A stretch of DNA of 64,000 nt from Psychroflexus sp. ALD_RP9 (GCF_017311165.1 NZ_CP062973.1:2340001-2404000); one strand, 5' to 3'. Shown: positions 28,964 through 38,893, counted from the first letter of the stretch. Translations and numbers: made by a program. Notes: a model not told the origin generated them from the letters alone.

Positions 28964-29788
28964 TTACAAATCGCGTTTTTTCAATACAAGTAATGAACCG
29001 TAAACAAAAATAAAAGTCCATACCAAAACAATTATAATGCTTAGTAAACTGACATCATAATTTTTAACAAATTCTGGATTAACTGATTGTGCAGTTGACT
29101 TTACAATATTTAAGCGAGTAACAGGTTCTTTAATAAGGTTACTCATAGACTCTAATGGCATGAATTGAATTAAAGGTTTTAAAACCTTAAGCTGAAATGT
29201 AATCACTAAATAGATAATACCTTCAATTACCCAAATTAAAAATAAGAACCCTAAGGCAAAAGCCGAACGTTTCACAAAAATTCCTAAAAACATACAAAGC
29301 GAAAAGAAGCCAAGCAATTTTACAAAATAGGCAAAAACGTATTCTAAATCTGAAAATATGATGCTTGCTTCATCAAAATCAGAAAAAATTAAGCCTAAAA
29401 CTAAGGAAACAACAAAAACTAAAACCGTTGAAGCAGCAGCATAAAGCAATACATTTAAAAATTTTGATAAAATAAATTCCTTTTTACTGAGGCCATCAAT
29501 TAAATTTTGTTTGAGCGTTCTGTTTGTATATTCACTAGACATCATTGATACGATAACAATAGCTAAAAATATTTTTAGAAAAGCAACCACGTAGGTGTTA
29601 AAGTGCCAAATGTATGGAAAGTTAAAAATGCCTTGATCGGCAAACCTAAAGTCAATAGCTCCAAAATTAAAACGTATAGAGGCAAATAAGGCAATAGCTG
29701 AAAATAAAACAAAGTATAAAATGCTTAGTATTTTTGCAGATTTGTTATGTTTCAGTTTGTGAAATTCTATTAAAAATAAGCGTTTCAT
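28964..29788 (-). CDS. ABC-2 type transporter permease
   Basis: A 274-residue inner-membrane protein with about six hydrophobic helices. The N-terminal MKRLFLIEFHKLKHNKSAKIL is typical of ABC-2/NatB-like permeases (cytosolic amphipathic start before the first helix). It begins 4 bases after the ATPase gene and must pair with it. The substrate cannot be told from sequence; relatives export ions, lipids or peptides. Confidence 0.85.
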   Translation of the reverse strand: MKRLFLIEFHKLKHNKSAKILSILYFVLFSAIALFASIRFNFGAIDFRFADQGIFNFPYIWHFNTYVVAFLKIFLAIVIVSMMSSEYTNRTLKQNLIDGLSKKEFILSKFLNVLLYAAASTVLVFVVSLVLGLIFSDFDEASIIFSDLEYVFAYFVKLLGFFSLCMFLGIFVKRSAFALGFLFLIWVIEGIIYLVITFQLKVLKPLIQFMPLESMSNLIKEPVTRLNIVKSTAQSVNPEFVKNYDVSLLSIIIVLVWTFIFVYGSLLVLKKRDL

Positions 29789-29792
29789 GGCG

Positions 29793-30692
29793 TTAGGCTT
29801 TTGTAAGTTCTAAAAATTGTTCTTCTAAAGTTTCTTTTCTTTTAATGAGTAAGTTAACGTAAATACCTTTATTAGCTAAGGTTTTATTAAGTTCACTAGC
29901 TTCAATAGGTTGGCTTAAAAATGCCTTTAATCGATGATCTTCATCATGCTTAACTACTTTCTCAATAAATTCAAGTTGATTAAGTGCAGTTTGCAATTCA
30001 TCGAGATTTTTTGAAGCGATTTCAACAAAGCCATGAGTTGCATTCATTTGGTCTACGCTTCCCGCATAAAGCTTTACACCGTTTCTGATTATTACAACAT
30101 GAGAACATACTTTTTCTACCTCATCAAGTAGGTGAGAGGCAAGCAGAATCGTCATGCCATCTGCTGCAATCGTTTTTATAATTTCACGAATTTGGTGAAT
30201 TCCTTGAGGGTCTAACCCATTGGTAGGTTCGTCTAAAATAAGTATTTCAGGGTCGTTAAGTAATGCGGAGGCAATAGCTAGGCGTTGTTTCATACCTAAA
30301 GAATAACTTTTAAAAGTATTCTTTTTTCGATCTAGTAAATCGACAATCTCTAATTTTTCATCAATTTTAGAATAATCAACCCCTTTAATTTTACAAACCA
30401 ACTTCAAATTATCTTCAGCAGACATGTTAGGATAAAAATTTGGGTTTTCAATGATAGCGCCAACTTTTTTTAGCGCTTCGTGGGTTTCAATTTGTCCGCC
30501 GAACCACTCAAATTCACCAGAAGTTTTATTCACTACGTTCAAAATTATCCCAAGTGTAGTTGATTTTCCACTTCCATTAGGACCTAAAATACCGTATACA
30601 TTGCCTTTTTCAATTTCAAAACTCAGTTGATTAACAGCCGTGAGTTTTCCAAATTTTTTGGTGAGTTGATTTAACTTTAGAATTGTTTTCAC
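29793..30692 (-). CDS. ABC transporter ATP-binding protein (NatA-like)
   Basis: A 299-residue ATPase with Walker A GPNGSGKST (about residues 38-46), a signature in the SLGMKQRLAIA form, Walker B ILILDEPTNGLDP and the switch His in ASHLLDE. A C-terminal extension (~220-299) is typical for ATPases of ABC-2 exporters. The start is GTG at 30692 (VKTILKLNQLTKKFG). It forms a two-gene operon with the permease. The 190 bases between this gene and 30886 show no other gene. Confidence 0.92.
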   Translation of the reverse strand: MKTILKLNQLTKKFGKLTAVNQLSFEIEKGNVYGILGPNGSGKSTTLGIILNVVNKTSGEFEWFGGQIETHEALKKVGAIIENPNFYPNMSAEDNLKLVCKIKGVDYSKIDEKLEIVDLLDRKKNTFKSYSLGMKQRLAIASALLNDPEILILDEPTNGLDPQGIHQIREIIKTIAADGMTILLASHLLDEVEKVCSHVVIIRNGVKLYAGSVDQMNATHGFVEIASKNLDELQTALNQLEFIEKVVKHDEDHRLKAFLSQPIEASELNKTLANKGIYVNLLIKRKETLEEQFLELTKA

Positions 30693-30885
30693 AGAATTGA
30701 ATTTATTTATAAGTCCTAAAACTAATTAATTGTTACAACTTAGTTAAAAAAATCTTATAAGATTATCTTTAAATATTTCTAATTTTCAGTTGAAGTTTAA
30801 GGTAATTACTCATAATATAAGTTAATAATCCTTACATTGCTTAATGATTATATGACTGACTTAATTATTAAATTCAGATTTGAGT

Positions 30886-31935
30886 ATGCAACAAAAACTA
30901 ATGTCTAAAAAGAAGCCAACCTTTCCTATTAATGATGGTTTAAATTCATATTTGGAGCTTTACAATAGGAAAACTAAAATTCCAGTATCTTATGATGATT
31001 TACTACGTTTCTCAGGTTCTATTGTTGTTTATGATCAAAACGATGAAGATACACTTTGGGTACGCTGTTATTATCCTGATTACGAGCGTGAAGATATAGA
31101 CCATAGTTTAAAAAAAGTTTACCTTATATTACATTCTGACGGAAGAAGTGCAGAGCTTGATTTTTTAAATGTAGATGCTATTGATTTTTGCACATTTGGG
31201 AACTCAAAACCATTTCGTATTAAAATCAGAAATGTCTTAAATGATAACTTTACCTATTTTTATATAAAAAAAGCTGATGCTTCGAGGATTTATGGTTTAG
31301 ATTTTGAGCATATTTTATCACCTCACCGAATTAATTTTCTAGTCTATAAAGATACTTTAATCGAAGAGCATATTGCAGGAATTCCAGGCGATGTTTTTAT
31401 TAAAGAGCACTTGCCAGATTGTGATTCAAGAGCCAAAACTCAAATTGCCAAACAGTTTGTAAAATTTAATGAACGCTGTACCTTACGTTTGTTAGGAGAT
31501 ATGCGCTCATATAATTACGTGGTTATACCCACACACGATTTTGACCATGTAGATTATAAAATCAGGGCGATAGACTTTGACCAACAAAATTTTGAAGGTA
31601 ACTTAAAAGTTTACCGACCACAATTTTTTAAAGAAAATTACACTATGGTTAAATTAGTTGAAAGTCATCTTGAAGAATCTTCGATAGAGCAATACCGTAA
31701 AGAAGAAAGATCACAAGTTGCAAAAAGATTAATCACTTCTCAAAAACGCTTTAGAATGCTTATAAGATGTATGATTAAAGATCATATTTCTACCCGAGAA
31801 AATGTATTACAATTGCGTAAAGAATTAGTTAATTATACACGTGATGTAAAATTTAAACGTGCTAAAACTATGGGGCATATTCTTAAAACGGCACTTGATT
31901 TTGTTAAGCGTAATTATTTAGAATACGATGAATAA
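30886..31935 (+). CDS. Uncharacterised 349-residue protein with kinase-like D-N-D pattern
   Basis: I do not recognise a named family. The protein is soluble and has no signal peptide. Around residues 202-233 it contains LLGDMRSYNYVV followed by IRAIDFDQ, which resembles the HGDxxxxN ... IDFD catalytic and metal-binding pattern of aminoglycoside-phosphotransferase-type kinases; that reading is inference. The C-terminal third is strongly basic and helical (KRLITSQKRFRMLIR). The start was set at the ATG at 30886; a TTG two codons earlier is also in frame. It stands alone on the plus strand between the ABC-2 operon and the M1 peptidase. Confidence 0.7.
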   Translation: MQQKLMSKKKPTFPINDGLNSYLELYNRKTKIPVSYDDLLRFSGSIVVYDQNDEDTLWVRCYYPDYEREDIDHSLKKVYLILHSDGRSAELDFLNVDAIDFCTFGNSKPFRIKIRNVLNDNFTYFYIKKADASRIYGLDFEHILSPHRINFLVYKDTLIEEHIAGIPGDVFIKEHLPDCDSRAKTQIAKQFVKFNERCTLRLLGDMRSYNYVVIPTHDFDHVDYKIRAIDFDQQNFEGNLKVYRPQFFKENYTMVKLVESHLEESSIEQYRKEERSQVAKRLITSQKRFRMLIRCMIKDHISTRENVLQLRKELVNYTRDVKFKRAKTMGHILKTALDFVKRNYLEYDE

Positions 31936-32001
31936 AACATTTTAATCTTAATATTTTAAAATAACTCTCAAATTTATATTTTTATCGAAAATCTTATATC
32001 T

Positions 32002-33939
32002 ATGAAATATTACAGACTGCCCATTTATTTTTTAATGCTATTATTTAGCTTTACATCTTTTTCTCAAATTGATTCTAATCAAGATGAGTTTGATGATTTT
32101 TTGTATAGACGAGGAAATACTTTTAGAACGGCTTCAGGTTTGCCAGGACAAAATTATTTTCAAAATACACCTAATTATCAAATTAAAGTTCAGTTAGACG
32201 ATAAAGCTCATAAAATAACAGGCCAAGTTGAAATTGAATACACCAATAATAGTCCTCACGACCTCGACTTTATTTGGCTATATCTTGAGCAAAATAGATT
32301 TACTCAAAACTCTCGTGGTACATTAACAACTCCGATTGGAGGTAACCGTTATGTTGGAGACACCGATAAAGGCATGACGATAAGCAATTTTTCTGCAAAA
32401 GCTCATGGAGAGACTTCAAAAAACTACAAAATTACAGATACACGAATGCAGGTTTTTTTAGAGAAGCCTCTAAAGTCTAATGGTGGCAAAGCAAAAATCA
32501 ATATGGATTTTGAATATGAAATTCCAATTGATGGTATGGATCGTATGGGACGCCTTAAAACAGAAAACGGCTGGATTTATGCATTAGCTCAATGGTTTCC
32601 TCAGGTAGCTGTTTATGATGATGTTGTGGGTTGGAATGTTGAACCTTACCTTGGTGCAGGTGAATTTTATTATGATTATGGTAATTTTAATCTTGAAATT
32701 ACAGCACCATTCGACCATATTGTTGTCAGTTCTGGAACACTTCAAAATCCTAAAGATGTTTTATCATCAACAGTTTATGAACGTTATAAAAAAGCACAAG
32801 AAAGCAACCAAACAGTTTATTTAATTAAACCAGATGAAATTAAAGATGTAAGTTTGAGAGCTCAACAATCTGGGACATTAACTTGGCATTATAAAATTGA
32901 AAATTCACGAGATGTTGCTTTTGGAAGCTCAAAAGCTTTTATTTGGGATGCAGCTAAAATTAACTTACCAAGTGGTAGAACTGCTTTAGCTCAATCTGCC
33001 TACCCAATAGAAAGTGATGGCCAAGACGCATGGTCACGGTCAACCGAATATTCAAAAGCGTCTGTCGAACATTACTCTAATATGTGGTATGAATATCCTT
33101 ACAATTCTGCTGTTAATGTTGCTGCAGATATTGGCGGGATGGAGTATCCAGGATTAAACTTTTGTCGTTATACCAGCAAAGGAGCAAGTCTTTGGGGCGT
33201 AACAGACCATGAATTTGGTCATAATTGGTTTCCTATGATTGTAGGTTCAAACGAACGCCGTTATGCATGGATGGATGAAGGTTTTAATACCTTTATTAAT
33301 TACTATTCAACCTTAAATTTTAATAATGGTGAATATCCTGCAAGACTCAATAAACCAAGAAATTTAGTAAGTTGGTTTAAAAGCGACCGCCGTGAAGGAA
33401 TCGATACTTATCCAGATGTCGCTAATTTAAGAAACTTAGGAATGATTGCTTATTATAAACCAGCACTAGGATTACTGATGTTACGTGAATATATTTTAGG
33501 TCCTGATCGTTTTGATTATGCGTTTAAATCTTACATTAAAACATGGGCATTTAAACATCCACAACCTACCGACTTTTTTAACCATATGGAAAATTATGCA
33601 GGTGAAAACCTAAATTGGTTTTGGAAAAATTGGTTTTATGGAACAGATAATATTGACTTAGGAATAGAATCAGTTAGACAAGTTGAAGCTAATACTTACG
33701 ATTTAACCTTCGTAAATGAAGGTGGCATTCCAATGCCTGTAAAATACGAAATAACTTATGCCGATAATTCTACTGAAACTCTTGAGTTACCAGTTGAAAT
33801 TTGGCAACGTGGTAATTCTTGGAGACACCGATTAAAAACTGAGCATAAAATTATAAAAGTTGAAGTTGACCCAGCTAAAATCTTACCCGATGTTAACTTT
33901 GGTAATGACACTTGGCCAGTTAATTTATATAAAGATTAA
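32002..33939 (+). CDS. M1-family zinc metallopeptidase, exported
   Basis: A 645-residue aminopeptidase-like protein with a signal peptide (MKYYRLPIYFLMLLFSFTSFSQ). The gluzincin motif is complete: H403-E-F-G-H407 and the third zinc ligand Glu426 in MDEGFN, 18 residues after. A GGMEY stretch at 378-382 takes the place of the family's GxMEN exopeptidase motif. The N-terminal beta saddle is present, with a short C-terminal domain. It presumably trims peptides in the periplasm. The next gene, a CocE-type hydrolase also exported, starts 42 bases downstream. Confidence 0.92.
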   Translation: MKYYRLPIYFLMLLFSFTSFSQIDSNQDEFDDFLYRRGNTFRTASGLPGQNYFQNTPNYQIKVQLDDKAHKITGQVEIEYTNNSPHDLDFIWLYLEQNRFTQNSRGTLTTPIGGNRYVGDTDKGMTISNFSAKAHGETSKNYKITDTRMQVFLEKPLKSNGGKAKINMDFEYEIPIDGMDRMGRLKTENGWIYALAQWFPQVAVYDDVVGWNVEPYLGAGEFYYDYGNFNLEITAPFDHIVVSSGTLQNPKDVLSSTVYERYKKAQESNQTVYLIKPDEIKDVSLRAQQSGTLTWHYKIENSRDVAFGSSKAFIWDAAKINLPSGRTALAQSAYPIESDGQDAWSRSTEYSKASVEHYSNMWYEYPYNSAVNVAADIGGMEYPGLNFCRYTSKGASLWGVTDHEFGHNWFPMIVGSNERRYAWMDEGFNTFINYYSTLNFNNGEYPARLNKPRNLVSWFKSDRREGIDTYPDVANLRNLGMIAYYKPALGLLMLREYILGPDRFDYAFKSYIKTWAFKHPQPTDFFNHMENYAGENLNWFWKNWFYGTDNIDLGIESVRQVEANTYDLTFVNEGGIPMPVKYEITYADNSTETLELPVEIWQRGNSWRHRLKTEHKIIKVEVDPAKILPDVNFGNDTWPVNLYKD

Positions 33940-33981
33940 ACACTTCAACTGAAATATAGTCTTATAAACAAATAATATCTT

Positions 33982-35835
33982 ATGAAACAGTTTCAATTAG
34001 TGTTTAAATTTTTAATCATTTCATTTTTTGCTTTCAATTCCGCAATAGCTCAAAGTGATTATAAAGTCAATGAACATTACAACAAACAAGAAGTTTATAT
34101 TAGCATGCGCGATGGTGTTAAATTACATACTACAATTTACTCACCAAAAGATAAGTCGCAAGAATATCCTATTATAATGCAACGAACACCTTATAGTTCA
34201 AGACCTTATGGCAAGGATAAATTTAGACGATCTATAGGGCCAAACACTCAGTTAATGAAAGAAGGTAATATTATTGTTTATCAAGATGTTCGTGGTAGAT
34301 GGATGAGCGAAGGTGTTTATGATAATATGAGGCCTTATATACCAAACAAAAAAGGTAACGAGATTGATGAAGCTAGTGATACCTATGATACGATTGAATG
34401 GTTAGTCAATAATGTTGATAACAATAATGGAAACGTAGGCACATGGGGAATTTCATATCCAGGTTTTTATGCCACATATTCTTTGCTATCTGAACATCCA
34501 GCTTTAAAGGCAGCTTCACCGCAAGCACCAATAGGTGATTTTTATTTTGATGACTTTCATCACAATGGCGCCTACTTATTATCTTATTGGCGAGCAACAG
34601 CTTTATTTGGTTATATGAAAGGTCAACCAACTAATAAGTCATGGTATAAATTTCCTAAAATGGGAACTGAAGATCAATACCAATTTTTTATGGATTATAT
34701 GCCTTTGTCTAAGTTAGATCAATTTTATGGAGAAGACAATATATTTTGGCAACAGTTAAAACAGCATCCTAACTATGATGAGTTTTGGCAAAAGCGAGGT
34801 ATTATTCAACATTTAGCTAATGTGGATATTAAGCCAGCAGTAATGACGGTTGGTGGATTGTTCGATGCTGAAGACTTATATGGACCTTTTAATACCTATA
34901 AAACTATAGAAAAAAATAACAACAATTATAACAGTGTTGTTTTTGGGCCATGGAGTCATGGTGATTGGGCTAGAAACTATAAACGACAAGTAGTAGGTAA
35001 TATTTACTTTGGAGATAATTTATCTGAAGAGTTTCAAACCAATTATGCAACTAAGTTTTTTAATCATTTCTTAAAAAATAAAGGCGATGTAAAATCATTA
35101 GCAGAAGCACATGTTTTTGATACAGGTGCAAAACAATGGGATAATTACGCAACTTGGCCACCAAAAAATACCACACCAACTGATTTTTATTTAGTTGACA
35201 ACCAAAAGTTAAGTTCACAAGCAGCTAATACTAAAGAAACTTTTATCAGCGACCCTAATAAACCTGTACCTTACACTGAGGATATAAAAGTTGTATTTAC
35301 TCCTAGAAAATTCATGACAGATGATCAACGCTTTTCAGCACGTCGTCCTGATGTATTGGTTTATGAAACTGATGTTTTAACGGAAGACATGAAATTATCT
35401 GGAGAAGTTTTAGCCGATTTAAATGTGGCCACCACTGGAACAGCTTCAGACTGGATAGTAAAAATTATTGATGTGTATCCATCAGACACCAAAAACACTG
35501 ATGATATTCAAGATCATTTAAAGTTATCTAATTATCACATGATGGTTAGAAGTGAAGTTTTTAGAGGTCGTTTTCGTGATGGTTTTAATAACCCAAAACC
35601 ATTTAAACCTAATAAAAAAACAAACGTAAAAATTACACTTCAAGATATTAATCACACTTTTAAAAAAGGACATAAGTTGCAAATACAAGTGCAAAGTACT
35701 TTCTTTCCTTACATAGATGTTAACCCACAAACTTATGTTGATAATATTTTTGAAGCTACAAAAGAAGATTTTAAAGCCCAAACTCACACAGTTTTTGGTG
35801 ATTCAAAACTGGTTTTACCTGTGGTTAACAAATAA
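33982..35835 (+). CDS. CocE/NonD-family hydrolase (X-Pro dipeptidyl-peptidase-like)
   Basis: A 617-residue exported alpha/beta hydrolase with a signal peptide (MKQFQLVFKFLIISFFAFNSAIAQ). The nucleophile Ser158 is in GISYPG; Asp and His candidates are in GGLFDAED and GPWSHGDW. The C-terminal third is the jelly-roll domain of X-Pro dipeptidyl peptidases (DVLVYETDVL). Family members act on acyl esters, amides or X-Pro peptides. Placement after an M1 aminopeptidase favours a role in peptide breakdown, which is inference. A terminator follows. Confidence 0.9.
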   Translation: MKQFQLVFKFLIISFFAFNSAIAQSDYKVNEHYNKQEVYISMRDGVKLHTTIYSPKDKSQEYPIIMQRTPYSSRPYGKDKFRRSIGPNTQLMKEGNIIVYQDVRGRWMSEGVYDNMRPYIPNKKGNEIDEASDTYDTIEWLVNNVDNNNGNVGTWGISYPGFYATYSLLSEHPALKAASPQAPIGDFYFDDFHHNGAYLLSYWRATALFGYMKGQPTNKSWYKFPKMGTEDQYQFFMDYMPLSKLDQFYGEDNIFWQQLKQHPNYDEFWQKRGIIQHLANVDIKPAVMTVGGLFDAEDLYGPFNTYKTIEKNNNNYNSVVFGPWSHGDWARNYKRQVVGNIYFGDNLSEEFQTNYATKFFNHFLKNKGDVKSLAEAHVFDTGAKQWDNYATWPPKNTTPTDFYLVDNQKLSSQAANTKETFISDPNKPVPYTEDIKVVFTPRKFMTDDQRFSARRPDVLVYETDVLTEDMKLSGEVLADLNVATTGTASDWIVKIIDVYPSDTKNTDDIQDHLKLSNYHMMVRSEVFRGRFRDGFNNPKPFKPNKKTNVKITLQDINHTFKKGHKLQIQVQSTFFPYIDVNPQTYVDNIFEATKEDFKAQTHTVFGDSKLVLPVVNK

Positions 35836-35859
35836 TTAATTTTTATAATTAACTCTATC

Positions 35860-35897
35860 AAAACAGCTTTGTATTTCGTGCAAAGCTGTTTTTTTAT
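35860..35897 (+). terminator. Terminator after CocE-family hydrolase gene
   Basis: The stem aaaacagctttg / caaagctgtttt with a 9-base loop and a following T run lies 24 bases after the stop. It is a typical intrinsic terminator. Confidence 0.85.
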
Positions 35898-35969
35898 GAG
35901 CAGTATTAATTAATTGTTAATTGAATTAAATGCGGTATTTCAGACATAATTTTATCTGAACTTTGCAAA

Positions 35970-37196
35970 ATGCAACACACCGATCCAAGTCGAAATACAC
36001 GTCAGCAGAATATTATATTATTAGTTTTAGGTACCATGATTGCCATAGGACCATTATCTATTGATATGTATCTGCCAAGTTTTGAAAATATCGCATCAGA
36101 TTTTCAAACTTCTAAAGCTCAAGTAGGTGTTTCTTTAACAAGTTATTTTATTGGTATTGCATTTGGTCAATTAGCTTATGGACCTATTATGGATAAATTT
36201 GGTCGTAAAGTTCCGCTTTTAGTAGGCTTAATTATTTATATATTGTCTTCATTGAGTTGCTTTTATTCACCTGATATAATGTGGTTAATTATTTCTAGGT
36301 TTTTTTTAGCCATTGGAGCTTCAGCTGGAATGGTTGCAGCAAAAGCAGTTGTGAGAGATATTTTTCCACCAGAAGAAGTTGCTCGAGCCATTTCTTTTTT
36401 GATGCTCATCATGGGTTCAGCACCTATTATTGCTCCAACATTAGGAGGTTTTGTCATTGCACATTTTAGTTGGCAGATGATATTTATGTTTTTGGCAATT
36501 TTTGCGAGTTTAATGTTTTTAAGTGTATTATTTTTTCTCCCAGAAAGTATTACACCCGACAAAGCAGTAAAATTAAAAATTAAACAAGTGGCTTCTAAAT
36601 ATAAAGGTATTATGCAGGATAAAATATTCCTAAGCTTTTCACTAGCAGGAAGCTTGACTATAGGTGCAATGTTTGCTTATATTTCTAATGCACCCATATT
36701 ATTCATGGATCGATTTCATTTTACCGAAACACAATTTGGTTGGATGTTTGGTTTAAATGCTTCAGGATTAATTATTGGTAGTCAACTTAACCGCTTAGTT
36801 CTAAAACGAATCAGTACTTTTAACCTAACTCTTAAAATTTCATACTTACTACTCGTTTTAGGTGTAATACTATTTTTAAACGCTTTGTTTTTTAGTAGTT
36901 TTTACATTACCGTAATAAGTTTATTTTTAATTTTATTTTTACTTGGGTTTCAAAATCCTAACACAACAGCCTTATCCTTATATCCATTCACCAAACGTGC
37001 AGGTCGAGCATCTGCTTTGGTGGGTTGTCTTAAAATGTGTTTAGGTGCAGTAACATCATTCATAATTAGTTTGTATACAGGAATTAGTTTGGTGCCGATG
37101 GCACTAACAATTTTAGTATGTTTAGTTTTAAGTAATATGTTGCTCATTCGTTTTAAGCGTAAAGAAAAAGCAGCTTTAGCATTAGTAAATCCTTAA
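35970..37196 (+). CDS. Bcr/CflA-type multidrug efflux MFS transporter
   Basis: A 408-residue major facilitator protein with 12 hydrophobic helices. The early signature GPLSIDMYLPSF and the loop 2-3 motif GPIMDKFGRKVPLL identify the Bcr/CflA drug:proton antiporter group, as does RFFLAIGASAGMVAAKAVVRD. Substrates are not predictable. ATG start at 35970. The next small gene follows after 31 bases, so co-transcription is possible. Confidence 0.93.
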   Translation: MQHTDPSRNTRQQNIILLVLGTMIAIGPLSIDMYLPSFENIASDFQTSKAQVGVSLTSYFIGIAFGQLAYGPIMDKFGRKVPLLVGLIIYILSSLSCFYSPDIMWLIISRFFLAIGASAGMVAAKAVVRDIFPPEEVARAISFLMLIMGSAPIIAPTLGGFVIAHFSWQMIFMFLAIFASLMFLSVLFFLPESITPDKAVKLKIKQVASKYKGIMQDKIFLSFSLAGSLTIGAMFAYISNAPILFMDRFHFTETQFGWMFGLNASGLIIGSQLNRLVLKRISTFNLTLKISYLLLVLGVILFLNALFFSSFYITVISLFLILFLLGFQNPNTTALSLYPFTKRAGRASALVGCLKMCLGAVTSFIISLYTGISLVPMALTILVCLVLSNMLLIRFKRKEKAALALVNP

Positions 37197-37227
37197 TTTT
37201 TAGTAATTTTAATCAAAACTTCAATTA

Positions 37228-37638
37228 ATGCGGTTACATTATAAAAACACCCAACGTTTATTAAGTTTCTCTATAACACCAATAGTAATAGGTATTTTGA
37301 CATATCTATATTTTGAATATGAAATGAGGAGTACTTGGTTTTATATTAATGGATTGTTATATATAATATGGGGAATTTATTTTTTACTGAAATCGATTTA
37401 TGGTTTTGCTCAGATGACGAATAGTGGAATTAAATTCACGCACAAATTTTGGAAAGAATATCAATGGAAAGACTTAAATTCAGTTCATTATAAATTTGGT
37501 TATTACTACTTAGAGTGGCCAAAATCTACAATAGAAGTTAATTTGAAGCAATTAGACCCTAATTCAGTTGAAGTTTTAGAAAAGAAGTTACAATCTTTGG
37601 ATCTAGTTTTGAATAATAAACGCGTCGAAACTATTTAA
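37228..37638 (+). CDS. Small two-helix membrane protein, PH-like C-terminus
   Basis: A 136-residue protein with two hydrophobic helices (residues ~12-30 and ~38-58). A C-terminal stretch looks like a bacterial PH-type beta domain (GIKFTHKFWKEYQWKDLNSVHY). No named family recognised. It starts 31 bases after the efflux gene and ends 12 bases before the THI5/NMT1-like gene, so it may share a transcript with either. Confidence 0.65.
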   Translation: MRLHYKNTQRLLSFSITPIVIGILTYLYFEYEMRSTWFYINGLLYIIWGIYFLLKSIYGFAQMTNSGIKFTHKFWKEYQWKDLNSVHYKFGYYYLEWPKSTIEVNLKQLDPNSVEVLEKKLQSLDLVLNNKRVETI

Positions 37639-37650
37639 ATTGAGGTATTC

Positions 37651-38553
37651 ATGAAACATCTTAGATTAGCTTTAGATTGGACGCCAAACGTTAATCATAT
37701 TGGTTTTTATGTCGCAAAGGCTAAATTATTTTACCAAGCAAAAAATATTAAACTTGACCTAGTAACACCAGATCAGGATAATTACTCTGAAACTCCAGCT
37801 AAAAAAGTAGAATTAGGAAAGGTAGATTTTGCCTTATGCCCAACTGAAAGTTTAATTAGTTATCAGTCAAAATCAAAGCCATTTCCGCTCGTTGGCTTAG
37901 CGTCTATATTTCAAAGTGATTTAAGCGCAATTTGCGTCTTGAAATCGTCAAAAATTACAAGACCACAACAACTCGACGGGAAACATTATGCATCCTACCA
38001 AGCGCGTTATGAAGACGGTATAGTTAAGGAATTAATTAAAAATGATGGTGGTCATGGCAGTCTAAAACTCAGTTATCCTGAAAAACTAGGCATCTGGGAA
38101 ACACTTATTCAAAATAAATGCGATGCCACATGGATTTTTTATAATTGGGAAGCTTTGCAAGCCGAAGCTAAAGGGATTGAGCTAGAGCTTTTTAAATTAA
38201 AAGATTTTGGAATACCATATTCATATTCTCCCGTCATCGCCGGAAACAAAATATTGGTTGAATCTCAACGTGAAACTTATAAAAATTTTATTGAGGCTTT
38301 ACGTGAAGGTTTTTTATACGCTCAACAGCATCCCGAAGAGTGTGCAAAAATATTAGCAAAATACATTCCTGAGGAAGATAAGAGTATCGATCTTGTAAAA
38401 GCAATCAATATTAGTGCTCAAGCTTTTGGGAATTCAACTGATTGGGGACGCATTAATACTAAAGAAGTTGATCAATTTTTAAATTGGTTAAAAACTAAAG
38501 ACTTAGAACATTCAGGTTTAGCTGCTGAAGATATTTTCATACCACTTACATAA
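37651..38553 (+). CDS. NMT1/THI5-like protein without signal peptide
   Basis: A 300-residue type 2 periplasmic-binding-fold protein of the THI5/NMT1 group. It opens directly with the domain (LALDWTPNVNHIGFYVAKA) and has the KVDFALCPTES pyrimidine-pocket-like stretch. Bacterial relatives such as ThiY bind a pyrimidine precursor of thiamine for an ABC transporter, but those carry an export signal. Here there is none, and no ABC partner lies next to it. Fungal THI5 is a cytosolic HMP-phosphate synthase that uses its own His and PLP; a His is present at residue 17, but the CCCFC motif of THI5 is not seen. A cytosolic binder or a divergent enzyme are both possible. Confidence 0.75.
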   Translation: MKHLRLALDWTPNVNHIGFYVAKAKLFYQAKNIKLDLVTPDQDNYSETPAKKVELGKVDFALCPTESLISYQSKSKPFPLVGLASIFQSDLSAICVLKSSKITRPQQLDGKHYASYQARYEDGIVKELIKNDGGHGSLKLSYPEKLGIWETLIQNKCDATWIFYNWEALQAEAKGIELELFKLKDFGIPYSYSPVIAGNKILVESQRETYKNFIEALREGFLYAQQHPEECAKILAKYIPEEDKSIDLVKAINISAQAFGNSTDWGRINTKEVDQFLNWLKTKDLEHSGLAAEDIFIPLT

Positions 38554-38596
38554 AAATTTAATGTTTCTTATGAATTCAAACAGAGACTTCAATTGG

Positions 38597-38881
38597 CTAA
38601 ACTATTTCAGCTGAAATACCAGCTTCAAGAATTTTTAGGCATCTTGGTTTCAAATCATTATAAGAACCAGATTTTACAGAGCATTTTCCTTTATAATGTA
38701 TTAAAATTGTACACTGTTCTGCTTGAGTAGGAGAGTGATCGCAAGTATCAATCAGTGTTTCAATTACATGATCAAAGGTATTTATGTCGTCATTAAAAAC
38801 CACAATTTCATGTTCAGGTTTAGAATCGGTTTTAGTAACCGACTGCTCTTTAACCTTCTCTTTAGTTTGATTGATAATCAT
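38597..38881 (-). CDS. clpS: ATP-dependent Clp protease adaptor ClpS
   Basis: ClpS delivers N-degron substrates to the Clp protease. The 94-residue protein has a flexible N-terminus followed by the family core VVFNDDINTFDHVIETL and a C-terminal SGSYNDLKP region. Acidic and hydrophobic positions lining the N-degron pocket are kept. It is the last gene of the minus-strand string prmA-clpS, 9 bases after prmA. A -7-like element overlaps the prmA stop, so it may also have its own promoter. Confidence 0.93.
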   Translation of the reverse strand: MIINQTKEKVKEQSVTKTDSKPEHEIVVFNDDINTFDHVIETLIDTCDHSPTQAEQCTILIHYKGKCSVKSGSYNDLKPRCLKILEAGISAEIV

Positions 38882-38885
38882 ACTA

Positions 38886-38893
38886 CAAAATTA
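38886..38893 (-). promoter_or_regulatory. TAnnTTTG (-7) element at prmA-clpS junction
   Basis: Minus-strand TAATTTTG overlaps the end of prmA, 4 bases before the clpS ATG. If it is used, clpS would be made from a nearly leaderless message. It could be chance in AT-rich DNA. Confidence 0.25.
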
